A DNA stretch of 64,000 nt from Duganella guangzhouensis (GTDB lineage Bacteria; Pseudomonadota; Gammaproteobacteria; Burkholderiales; Burkholderiaceae_D), in contig NZ_WKJK01000021.1 of assembly GCF_009674535.1 (NCBI RefSeq), forward strand, positions 1-64,000. Direction: 5' to 3'. Position 1 is the stretch's first letter, and each line of letters begins with the position of its first letter. The notes below the pieces were generated by a model. The model worked only from the letters and a program-made list of their open reading frames with translations. It searched no databases and was not told where the DNA came from. A program made the translations under genes and the position numbers. Positions 8,310 to 17,325 of this stretch are shown here, in pieces.

Positions 8310-9412
8310 AGCATATCCTCGCCGCCGCCCTGATGACCTTGACCGCCGGTCTGGCGCACGCGGATTGGGTCTACGTCGGGACCCAGGGCAATCAACTGCG
8401 CGCGCTGCACTTCGATCCCGCCAGCGGCAAGCTGAGCGATGCTGGCGCAGCAGCCGAAGGCTTGCGGCCGACCTGGACCACCGCGCATCCGCAATTGCCG
8501 GTGCTGTACACCACCGACGACCAGCAGGGTAAGGAAGGCGCAGCTGTGGCCTTCGCGATCAACCGCGCCACCGGCGCGCTGAGCAAGTTGAACAGCACGC
8601 CCAGCGGTGGCGGTGGCGCGACCTATCTGTGGCTGGATGCGCCATCGAACACGCTGCTGGTGTCCAATTACGGCGGCGGCTCGGCATCCAGCATCGTGGT
8701 GAATGCTGATGGCAGCCTGGGTGGCGTGGTGTCGACCATCAAGGCCACCGGCTCCGGGCCGCACAAACGCCAGACCAGCCCGCATGCGCATGCCGTCGCG
8801 GTCGATCCATCGGGACGTTATGCGCTGGTGCCGGACCTGGGCGTCGACCGCGTGTTCGTCTATCCGCTGGAGCGCGCCACGCACACCCTGAGCGCCGACG
8901 ACGCCGGCCGCTCGTGGGTAGCGCCGGCAGGCACCGGCCCGCGCCACCTGGTGATCAGCGCCGATGGCCGCTACGTCTACGTGGTGAGCGAACTGACGGC
9001 CGAAGTCATCACCCTGCGCTGGGACGCGCAAGCGGGCCGCCTGACGCACGTGCGTAGCCAGCCGATCAGCAGCGAGGGCTTCAGCGGCACGCGCAGCGCC
9101 GCCGAAATCACGCGCAGCCCGGATGGACGCTTCCTGTACATCGAAGATCGTGGCGAGGGCACGCTGGTGGTGTACCGCATTGACGCCACCACTGGCGAGC
9201 TCGGCTTCGTGCAACGTCTGGCCAGCGGCGGCGACAATCCGTGGGGCATGGAGGTGCATTCTTCGGGACGCTGGCTGCTGGTCACCCACCAGCGCAGCGG
9301 CAGCGTCAATGTCTTCCGCATCGATGCCGCCACCGGCCAGCTGAGCGCCACCAGTGAAAGCGTGGCTGTGGCGGCGCCGGTCAACCTTACCTTTGTTTCA
9401 GAGGGGCGCTGA
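8306..9412 (+). CDS. Exported lactonase family (YbhE/Pgl-like) beta-propeller protein
   Basis: 368 aa from the ATG at 8306, which overlaps the MFS stop as ATGA. The longer open frame upstream lies inside the MFS gene. Residues 1-19 form a signal peptide ending in AHA. The rest matches the seven-bladed propeller of the lactonase/6-phosphogluconolactonase family (DWVYVGTQG start, SNYGGGSASS, SPHAHAVAVDPSGRYALVPD with the conserved His pair, GTGPRHL, and NPWGMEVHSSGRWLLV near the end). Cytoplasmic Pgl hydrolyses 6-phosphogluconolactone, but the signal peptide points to a periplasmic member with another lactone or sugar substrate. Its 3' end overlaps the convergent TetR gene by 15 bp. Confidence 0.82.
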   Translation: MKHILAAALMTLTAGLAHADWVYVGTQGNQLRALHFDPASGKLSDAGAAAEGLRPTWTTAHPQLPVLYTTDDQQGKEGAAVAFAINRATGALSKLNSTPSGGGGATYLWLDAPSNTLLVSNYGGGSASSIVVNADGSLGGVVSTIKATGSGPHKRQTSPHAHAVAVDPSGRYALVPDLGVDRVFVYPLERATHTLSADDAGRSWVAPAGTGPRHLVISADGRYVYVVSELTAEVITLRWDAQAGRLTHVRSQPISSEGFSGTRSAAEITRSPDGRFLYIEDRGEGTLVVYRIDATTGELGFVQRLASGGDNPWGMEVHSSGRWLLVTHQRSGSVNVFRIDAATGQLSATSESVAVAAPVNLTFVSEGR

Positions 9413-10075
9413 CACGATCCCGCTCAGTATCAAATCCACGCCGGCCAGGAAGTCGGCGCGGTCATCGTGGGCGCGTAGTTGCGCGCCCATATCGCGGGTG
9501 AAGGGGAACTGCCCGGCATCCAGTTGTTCCCAGGCGCCCGCCACTTCATCAAGGAGCGCGGCGCGGTCGCCACCCAGCGCGCGGCCGATTTGCGCATTGG
9601 CCGCATTCTGTACGCTGACGCCCAGGATGTAGCTCAACAGCGCGGACACCACCGCAAACTGCCGCTGCGGCGGCACGCCCATCGCCCTCACCTGCTGGCC
9701 CAGCTTTTCAAGGATGTGCACCGTCGGTGACTGTAGCGGCGCGCGGGTCAGTGCCGATCCCACCCACGGATGCGCGTCGATGGTATCGAACAGGCCCAGC
9801 GCCACGGCGCGGATGCTGTCCTGCGGCGACGCCTGCTGCGCGGTGGCCTGTAGCGCGCGCGTCACCATTTCGGCGCAGGCCGTGGCCAGCAAATCGTTTT
9901 TGTTGGCGATGTGCCAGTAGATTGCGCCGGCGCCGGTCGCCAGCCGTTCGGCCAATGCGCGGAAGGTCAGGCCGCTTTCACCGCTGCTGTCGAGCAGCGC
10001 AATCGACTCTTCAATAATGCGTTCCCGCGTCAGCGATTGCTCGCGGCGCGGACTGCTTGCTGTGTTTTTCGCCAT
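9398..10075 (-). CDS. TetR/AcrR family repressor
   Basis: 225 aa. The N-terminal TetR helix-turn-helix is clear (residues about 18-68, ending GAGAIYWHIANKNDLL), and the C-terminal part resembles the TetR_C class of tetracycline-type repressors. It is divergent from a flavin monooxygenase across a 73-bp gap that holds a perfect 8-3-8 palindrome. The straightforward reading is that it represses the monooxygenase and perhaps itself, and is released by a drug-like ligand. The start at 10075 lacks a strong Shine-Dalgarno site but is the only ATG before the helix-turn-helix. Its 3' end overlaps the lactonase-type gene tail to tail. Confidence 0.85.
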   Translation of the reverse strand: MAKNTASSPRREQSLTRERIIEESIALLDSSGESGLTFRALAERLATGAGAIYWHIANKNDLLATACAEMVTRALQATAQQASPQDSIRAVALGLFDTIDAHPWVGSALTRAPLQSPTVHILEKLGQQVRAMGVPPQRQFAVVSALLSYILGVSVQNAANAQIGRALGGDRAALLDEVAGAWEQLDAGQFPFTRDMGAQLRAHDDRADFLAGVDLILSGIVSAPL

Positions 10076-10085
10076 GGCCGCTATC

Positions 10086-10114
10086 TTGACACAGCGCGGC
10101 GACTATCGCAAAAT
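10086..10114 (+). promoter_or_regulatory. Sigma70-type promoter for the flavin monooxygenase
   Basis: A perfect -35 TTGACA at 10086-10091, a 17-bp spacer, and a -10 CAAAAT at 10109-10114 (four of six consensus bases). Transcription would start near 10121, inside the TetR palindrome, so a bound repressor would block it. Confidence 0.55.
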
Positions 10115-10117
10115 CAC

Positions 10118-10136
10118 AATGGAACAACGTTCCATT
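10118..10136. promoter_or_regulatory. TetR-type operator: AATGGAAC-AAC-GTTCCATT
   Basis: A perfect palindrome with 8-bp half sites (10118-10125 and 10129-10136) around a 3-bp centre. It lies between the divergent TetR and monooxygenase genes, just downstream of the predicted -10. Size and position are those of a typical TetR-family operator. Confidence 0.7.
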
Positions 10137-10148
10137 ATTAAATAGACC

Positions 10149-11264
10149 ATGAAAACACATATTGCGATTATCGGTGCCGGACTGGGCGGGCTGGTGCTGG
10201 CCCGCGTGCTGCACCTGCACGGCACTGCCGCCACCGTCTACGAAGGCGAAGCATCGGCCACCGCCCGCGCTCAGGGCGGCTTGCTGGACATTCACGACTT
10301 CAATGGTCAACTGGCGCTGAAAGCGGCCGGCTTGTATCCACAGTTTGAAGCGCTGATCCAGCACGGCGGCCAAGCCTCGCGCGTGCTCGACCGCCATGGC
10401 CAGGTGCTGTTCGAAGATGCCGACGATGGCAGCGGCGGTCGGCCGGAAGTGCAGCGCGGCGAGCTGCGGCGCATGCTGCTGGAGTCGCTGCCGCCCGGCA
10501 CCGTGCAGTGGGGCCGCAAGCTGACGCAAGCCACGCCGTTGGGCGACGGCCGCCATCGACTGGAATTTGCCAATGGCACCAGCGTGGTCTGCGACCTGCT
10601 GGTGGGCGCGGATGGCGCCTGGTCCAAGGTCCGACCGCTGCTGTCCGATGCCACGCCGGTCTATACCGGCACCGCGCTGATTGAAACCTGGCTGCACGAC
10701 AGCGACCGCCAGCACGCCGCCAGCGCGGCAATTGCCGGCGGTGGTTCCATGTTCGCGCTGGGCGACGGCAAAGGCATCCTGACCCACCGCGAGCCCAACG
10801 GCGTGCTGCACGCCTACATCGCGCTGCAACGCTCAGAGGAGTGGCTGGCGCGGATCGATTTCAGCGACACCGCCGCGACAGCGCGCATCGCCGCCGAGTT
10901 CGCCAGCTGGGCACCGGCGCTGACGGCCTTCATCACCGAGGCCGACAGCGTGCCCGTGCTGCGCAAGCTCCACACGCTGCCGCCGGATCATCAATGGCGG
11001 CGCGTGCCCGGCGTGACGCTGGTAGGAGATGCCGCGCATCTGATGCCGCCGTCCGGCGAAGGCGCCAACCTAGCCATGTACGATGGCGCCGAACTGGCCC
11101 AGGCCATCGTTGCACATCCTGGCGACATTGAAGCGGCGCTAACGGCATATGAACAGACGCTATTTCCGCGCAGCGCCCAAGCCGCCGCTGAGGCGGCGGA
11201 ACTGCATGGCATCCTCTACGGCGAGCGCGCGCCATACAGTCTGGTCGAAATGTTCAGCGCCTGA
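10149..11264 (+). CDS. FAD-dependent monooxygenase, TetX-like
   Basis: 371 aa. It has the Rossmann FAD motif GAGLGGLVLARVLHLHG (residues 7-23), the middle motif LLVGADGAWSKVR (near 153), and the FAD-ribityl motif GDAAHLMPPSGEGANLAMYDG (near 297), in the order of class A flavoprotein hydroxylases. The closest overall resemblance is to TetX-type enzymes, which hydroxylate tetracyclines using NADPH and O2. A resistance function is only inferred, because this family has many members acting on other aromatics. The TetR gene and operator alongside support inducible expression. The ribosome site is weak. Confidence 0.8.
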   Translation: MKTHIAIIGAGLGGLVLARVLHLHGTAATVYEGEASATARAQGGLLDIHDFNGQLALKAAGLYPQFEALIQHGGQASRVLDRHGQVLFEDADDGSGGRPEVQRGELRRMLLESLPPGTVQWGRKLTQATPLGDGRHRLEFANGTSVVCDLLVGADGAWSKVRPLLSDATPVYTGTALIETWLHDSDRQHAASAAIAGGGSMFALGDGKGILTHREPNGVLHAYIALQRSEEWLARIDFSDTAATARIAAEFASWAPALTAFITEADSVPVLRKLHTLPPDHQWRRVPGVTLVGDAAHLMPPSGEGANLAMYDGAELAQAIVAHPGDIEAALTAYEQTLFPRSAQAAAEAAELHGILYGERAPYSLVEMFSA

Positions 11265-11275
11265 GATTGTGGATT

Positions 11276-11289
11276 TTGATCTACATCAA
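11276..11289. promoter_or_regulatory. FNR/Anr-type box TTGAT-CTAC-ATCAA
   Basis: An exact match to the FNR/Anr consensus TTGAT-N4-ATCAA, 12 bp after the monooxygenase stop and 124 bp before the start of PD40 paralogue 2. If it activates that gene, transcription would begin near 11324 by the usual -41.5 spacing. No good -10 was found there. Confidence 0.5.
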
Positions 11290-11413
11290 GGATCGTTCAC
11301 TTAGCGGCCGGAATCGGCGAAAAGTACCAAGCAATCGCATTTTTTTACCAGGACGTTTCCTTTTTTAAGCGGCACAGTGGCGCACAACGCTTTCATAAAA
11401 AGGAGACTGCCTG

Positions 11414-13291
<1,878 letters not shown>

Positions 13292-13295
13292 AAAA

Positions 13296-13313
13296 AGGCA
13301 GCCCAGGCTGCCT
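13296..13313. terminator. Bidirectional rho-independent terminator (PD40 paralogue 2 / erpA)
   Basis: An 8-bp stem AGGCAGCC/GGCTGCCT (13296-13303 with 13306-13313) flanked by an A-run on the plus strand. It is thus a T-run after the hairpin when read from erpA, for which the terminator is strongest. Confidence 0.8.
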
Positions 13314-13335
13314 TTCTTGTTGGAGCGATCCGAAC

Positions 13336-13686
13336 TTATACCGAGAACGAGGAACCGCAGCCGCAGGTCGAGGTGGCTTGCGGGTTCTTGATGACGAACT
13401 GCGCGCCTTCCAGGTCGTCCTTGTAGTCGATCTCCGCGCCCACCAGGTACTGGTAGCTCATCGAGTCGATCAACAGCTGAACGCCGTTCTTGACCATGGT
13501 GGTGTCGTCTTCGTTGACGATTTCGTCGAAGGTGAAGCCATACTGGAAGCCGGAGCAGCCGCCGCCCTGCACGAAAACGCGCAGTTTCAGATCGGGATTG
13601 CCTTCTTCTTCAATCAGTTGGGCCACTTTTTCAGCAGCGCTATCGGTGAAGATGATAGGCGCTGGCATTTCAGCAACAGCATTCAT
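13336..13686 (-). CDS. erpA: Iron-sulfur cluster insertion protein ErpA
   Basis: 116 aa, the usual length for A-type carrier proteins. The three cluster-ligand cysteines are present: one in VQGGGCSGFQYGF near residue 44 and two in the C-terminal TCGCGSSFSV. ErpA delivers 4Fe-4S clusters to apo-enzymes, including IspG/H in isoprenoid synthesis. The N-terminal 10 residues are short and Ala/Pro-containing, as in betaproteobacterial ErpA. AGGAG precedes the start, and a TATAAT on the minus strand (13719-13724) lies about 33 bp upstream. It is a single-gene unit ending at a strong terminator. Confidence 0.93.
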   Translation of the reverse strand: MNAVAEMPAPIIFTDSAAEKVAQLIEEEGNPDLKLRVFVQGGGCSGFQYGFTFDEIVNEDDTTMVKNGVQLLIDSMSYQYLVGAEIDYKDDLEGAQFVIKNPQATSTCGCGSSFSV

Positions 13687-13718
13687 TTCTTACTCCTACG
13701 AGAAAACAATTAGAAGCC

Positions 13719-13724
13719 ATTATA
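13719..13724 (-). promoter_or_regulatory. Consensus -10 box TATAAT upstream of erpA
   Basis: A perfect TATAAT read on the minus strand, 33 bp before the erpA ATG. No convincing -35 was found at 16-18 bp, so this is a likely but incomplete promoter. Confidence 0.4.
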
Positions 13725-13796
13725 GACCTTGGGCGATTTTCCTGCTCCGCCCTGCTTCAAATTTGATGATAATACGCACAAAATCAAGGCGCTAGA

Positions 13797-14834
13797 TCAA
13801 GGCAGCAGTGCAATTTGGGTCAGGCCGGTGGTTTCTTCCAGGCCAAACATCAGGTTCATGCACTGTACCGCCTGGCCGGACGCGCCCTTGACCAGGTTGT
13901 CCTGCACCACCAGCAGGATGACGGTGTCGCCATTGTCCGGACGGTGCAGCGCTAGGCGCAGCATGTTGGAACCACGGGTGGAACGGGTTTCCGGATGCGA
14001 ACCGAACGGCATGACGTCGACGAAGGCGCTGTCTTTGTATTGCTCTTCGAACAATTTTTGCAGTTCTTCGTTGCTGATGTCCTTGGTCAGGCGCGCGTAC
14101 AGCGTCGAGTGCATGCCGCGAATCATCGGCACCAGGTGCGGCGTGAAGATCAGATTAACCTGGTCCGAGGTGAATTTCTGCAGCTGGGCCTTGGTTTCCG
14201 GGGTGTGACGGTGACCGGCCACGCCGTAGGCTTTGAAGTTATCCGAGGATTCCGAGAACAGGGTGGCGATTTCGGCTTTACGGCCGGCACCCGACACGCC
14301 CGACTTGCAGTCGGCGATCAGCCCGGCGGCATCGATCACGCCGGCTTTCAGCAGCGGGTAGTAGCCCAGCTGCATGGTGGTCGGATAGCAGCCCGGATTA
14401 GCGACCAGATTGGCTTTTTGGATTTCTTCGCGGTTCAGCTCGGCCAAACCATAGGCGGCCTGCTCCAGCAGGTCCGGGCAGGTGTGCTCGATCTTGTACC
14501 ATTTTTCAAAGACGGCCTTGTCCTTGATGCGGAAGTCGGCCGCCAGGTCGATCACCTTGACGCCGGCTTTCAGCAGCTCGGGTGCCTGCGCCATGGCGAC
14601 GCCATGCGGGGTGGCGAAGAACACCACGTCGCATTTGCTCAGGTCGGCGTTTTCCGGCGACGAGAATTTGATGTTAACGCGGCCACGCAGCGAAGGGAAC
14701 ATATCAGCGACTGGCAAGCCGTCCTCTTTGCGCGAGGTGATTGCCGTCAGTTCCACATTCGGGTGGACTGCCAACAAACGCAGCAGTTCTACCCCGGTGT
14801 ATCCGGTGCCGCCGACGATGCCAACTTTGATCAT
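13797..14834 (-). CDS. argC: N-acetyl-gamma-glutamyl-phosphate reductase
   Basis: 345 aa from the ATG at 14834 (MIKVGIVGGTGYTG, preceded by AAGGAAGAACA). The upstream extension of the open frame has no support. The NADP-binding GGTGYTGVELLRLL is at the N terminus. The active-site cysteine is in VANPGCYPTT near residue 138, and the catalytic-type His is in GHRHTPE. It reduces N-acetylglutamyl phosphate in the third step of arginine synthesis. Its place beside rpsI-rplM is common in Burkholderiales. Confidence 0.95.
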   Translation of the reverse strand: MIKVGIVGGTGYTGVELLRLLAVHPNVELTAITSRKEDGLPVADMFPSLRGRVNIKFSSPENADLSKCDVVFFATPHGVAMAQAPELLKAGVKVIDLAADFRIKDKAVFEKWYKIEHTCPDLLEQAAYGLAELNREEIQKANLVANPGCYPTTMQLGYYPLLKAGVIDAAGLIADCKSGVSGAGRKAEIATLFSESSDNFKAYGVAGHRHTPETKAQLQKFTSDQVNLIFTPHLVPMIRGMHSTLYARLTKDISNEELQKLFEEQYKDSAFVDVMPFGSHPETRSTRGSNMLRLALHRPDNGDTVILLVVQDNLVKGASGQAVQCMNLMFGLEETTGLTQIALLP

Positions 14835-14912
14835 TGTTCTTCCTTGAAAATAAGAGTGAGGTGCCATTTTATCAGGCAACGACTACCGCCGCATGACAGT
14901 AGCCAGATGGAA

Positions 14913-14946
14913 AAAAAGCCGCCCGACACAAGGCCGGCGGCTTTTT
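14913..14946. terminator. Bidirectional rho-independent terminator (rpsI)
   Basis: 11-bp arms AAAAAGCCGCC (14913-14923) and GGCGGCTTTTT (14936-14946) with a GC-rich inner part. Read from rplM-rpsI on the minus strand it is a classic hairpin with a T-run, 39 bp after the rpsI stop. Confidence 0.85.
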
Positions 14947-14984
14947 CGGTGGTGCGCCGCAAGCAGCGCACCAGAGCGTAAAAA

Positions 14985-15377
14985 TTAACGCTTCGAGAAT
15001 TGTTTTGCGCGACGTGCTTTGCGCAGACCAACTTTTTTACGTTCAACTTCACGTGCATCGCGGGTTACGAAGCCAGCGCGTGCCAGGTCACCTTTCAGGC
15101 CCGAATCGTAATCGATCAGAGCGCGGGTGATGCCGTGACGAACTGCACCTGCCTGGCCGGACTCGCCGCCGCCGTGAACGTTGACTTTGATGTCAAAACG
15201 TTCAACGTTGCCGGTCAGTTCCAGAGGCTGGCGAATCACCATCAGGCCGGTTTCGCGCGAGAAGTACTCAGCTGCTGGCTTGCCGTTAACGATGATTTGG
15301 CCAGTGCCAACTTTGATGAACACACGAGCTACTGCACTCTTGCGACGGCCGGTGCCGTAATTGTAGTTACCGATCAT
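14985..15377 (-). CDS. rpsI: 30S ribosomal protein S9
   Basis: 130 aa, the normal length. It carries the family signatures GTGRRKSAVARVF near the N terminus, GGGESGQAGAVRHGI in the middle, and the basic C-terminal tail ending KARRAKQFSKR, whose last residues contact P-site tRNA. It is the second gene of the rplM-rpsI operon, 9 bp after rplM, and is followed by a strong terminator. Confidence 0.97.
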   Translation of the reverse strand: MIGNYNYGTGRRKSAVARVFIKVGTGQIIVNGKPAAEYFSRETGLMVIRQPLELTGNVERFDIKVNVHGGGESGQAGAVRHGITRALIDYDSGLKGDLARAGFVTRDAREVERKKVGLRKARRAKQFSKR

Positions 15378-15386
15378 GTCAGTTCC

Positions 15387-15815
15387 TTAGATTTCGAGTG
15401 CTTTAGGTTGCTGAGCAGCGTGCGGGTGCGAACCTTCGGCGTACACTTTCAGCTTCTTGATCATTGCGTAGCCCAGTGGGCCTTTTGGCAGCATGCCCTT
15501 GACGGCTTTTTCCAGAGCGCGACCTGGGAAACGCTGTTGCATTTTCAGGAAGTTGGTCTCGTAGATGCCACCTGGGTAGCCCGAGTGACGGTAGTAGGTC
15601 TTCTCGGTTGCTTTGGTGCCGGTCACGCGCAGTTTGCCTGCGTTGATGATGACGATGAAATCGCCGGTATCGACGTGAGGGGTGAACTCAGGTTTGTGTT
15701 TGCCGCGCAGTCGGAGTGCCACTTCGCTGGCAACACGTCCGAGGACTTTGTCCGTCGCGTCAATCACGAACCAGTCGCGCTGGACTTCATGTCCTTTAGC
15801 GGAAAAAGTTTTCAT
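15387..15815 (-). CDS. rplM: 50S ribosomal protein L13
   Basis: 142 aa from the ATG at 15815 (MKTFSAKGHEVQRDW), the standard length; the longer frame upstream is not supported. It has the L13 signatures GRVASEVALRLRGKHKPEFTPH, YYRHSGYPGG and the GMLPKGPLGYAMIKKLKVY region. It is an early assembly protein of the large subunit. It heads the rplM-rpsI operon behind a strong sigma70 promoter and a leader of about 100 nt. Confidence 0.97.
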   Translation of the reverse strand: MKTFSAKGHEVQRDWFVIDATDKVLGRVASEVALRLRGKHKPEFTPHVDTGDFIVIINAGKLRVTGTKATEKTYYRHSGYPGGIYETNFLKMQQRFPGRALEKAVKGMLPKGPLGYAMIKKLKVYAEGSHPHAAQQPKALEI

Positions 15816-15921
15816 GTGATGACTTTCAAATAAGAAATTACCGCTCAAATGGTGGTTCCGCTAATCACAACAGCGGACTCGGCCTTTTTATTTACTTTCC
15901 TGAGCGAATGGAAAGCCCTCG

Positions 15922-15951
15922 ATTATAAGTCAGCGATGACTGACGCGTCAA
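15922..15951 (-). promoter_or_regulatory. Sigma70 promoter of rplM-rpsI
   Basis: Read on the minus strand: -35 TTGACG (15946-15951), an 18-bp spacer and a perfect -10 TATAAT (15922-15927). Transcription would start near 15915, giving a leader of about 100 nt before rplM. Such a leader could hold an L13 autoregulatory site, as known in other bacteria, but I cannot show one. Confidence 0.75.
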
Positions 15952-15986
15952 GCCGCATTTCGCCCGGAAGCGGCCTGCGGCGCGGC

Positions 15987-17312
15987 TTACAGGGAATTGT
16001 TGCGCGCGATGGCGCTCAGCACGGCCACGCTGGGCTTGGGCGTGCGCTGGAAGGTCTTGCGGTCCAGCGCGTGCAAGCCGAACTGCGGCTTGTAGCCGAA
16101 TACCCACTCGAAATTGTCGACCAGCGACCAGTGCATATAACCCAGCACCGGCACGCCATCATCGATCGCGCGTTTGAGTTCGGTCAGCGCGGCGGGGATC
16201 AGGCGCGCCCGCTTGCTGTCGTCGGCGGCGTTGATGCCGTGCTCGGTGACAATCACCGGCACGCCGCTGACGGCATGCGCATGCCGCACCGCGCCAGCCA
16301 GCGAGGCTGGATAAATCTCGGCGCCGGCGTCGTTGGTGGCTATGCCGGCCGGCACCGGCAGCCGCCCTTTCGCATCCCACTCCGCACGTTCGTAATTCTG
16401 CACACCGACAAACTCATCGCCGCGCGCCGCTTCCAGCCAGGCACCGTATAGCTTGCGGCGCATGGCGTCGCGCAGACTATGCTCGCCCACCGCCTGGTCG
16501 TCGATGATGGCCAGGCTAACGCCAACCGGCAACTCCGGCCGCACCGATTTGATCGCGGCGCGGCCCGCCTTGTGCGCGGCCAGCAGGTTGGCCTGCACCA
16601 CCTGCGGATCGGCCACGTACAGCGGATTGCCCGGCAGGAAGCGCGGCACGCCGTGCGCACGCGCGGCCGCCTCCTGCATCAAGCGGTCGGCATCCAGCAG
16701 GCGCGGGCCGATATCGCCCGGCAGCACCAGATCCAGCACGCCGGACAGATTCGGCTCGTTGAGCGTGGTGGCGTAGGCGATGCCGGCCGCCAGATGGCGC
16801 GCCGCGCGCTCGCAATAGCGGGCGAACAGCGCCGGCGCTTCGGCGTTCGACCAGCCACCCTGCGCCGCGAACCAGACCGGTGTGGTGAAGTGGTTGAAGG
16901 TGACCATCGGCTTGAGTCCACGCGCGTGGCAACCTTCAATCATTTGCCGGTAATGCTCCAGCATGGCCAACGAGAACTCGCCCTTGGCCGGCTCGATGCG
17001 CGCCCACTCCAGGCTGAAGCGATAGGTGTTGAGGCCCATGCCCTTGACCAGATCAAGGTCGGTCGCCCACAGCGCATAGCTGTTGGCGGCGTCACCCGAC
17101 GGTTCCGCATACACGGTCGGCTGCGCGTGCTCCATGGCCCACACATCGCTGTTGCTGTTGTTGCCTTCGACCTGATAGGCGGCGGTGGCCGCGCCCCATA
17201 GAAAGCCCGGCGGAAAGCGCGGGTTGAAGGCGGCGGCACGCGCCGCGCCAGGCAGCGTCATGACGCCGGCACCGGCCGCGATGGCACCGAGAAAATGACG
17301 ACGATTCAGCAT
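15987..17312 (-). CDS. Glycoside hydrolase family 1 enzyme with Tat signal (beta-glucosidase-like)
   Basis: 441 aa from the ATG at 17312, preceded by GGGAG. The signal has the twin-arginine core NRRHFLG and ends near AARA (about residue 33), so a folded enzyme should be exported to the periplasm. The GH1 barrel begins FLWGAATAAYQVEG. The acid/base glutamate is in TLNEPN near residue 186, and the nucleophile glutamate is in IVTEHGIN near 357, where most GH1 enzymes have E-N-G rather than E-H-G. It probably cleaves beta-glucosides or related beta-glycosides. It lies 13 bp after a TonB receptor gene and is likely to act on what that receptor imports. Confidence 0.85.
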   Translation of the reverse strand: MLNRRHFLGAIAAGAGVMTLPGAARAAAFNPRFPPGFLWGAATAAYQVEGNNSNSDVWAMEHAQPTVYAEPSGDAANSYALWATDLDLVKGMGLNTYRFSLEWARIEPAKGEFSLAMLEHYRQMIEGCHARGLKPMVTFNHFTTPVWFAAQGGWSNAEAPALFARYCERAARHLAAGIAYATTLNEPNLSGVLDLVLPGDIGPRLLDADRLMQEAAARAHGVPRFLPGNPLYVADPQVVQANLLAAHKAGRAAIKSVRPELPVGVSLAIIDDQAVGEHSLRDAMRRKLYGAWLEAARGDEFVGVQNYERAEWDAKGRLPVPAGIATNDAGAEIYPASLAGAVRHAHAVSGVPVIVTEHGINAADDSKRARLIPAALTELKRAIDDGVPVLGYMHWSLVDNFEWVFGYKPQFGLHALDRKTFQRTPKPSVAVLSAIARNNSL

Positions 17313-17325
17313 GTCCGCTCCCCTC

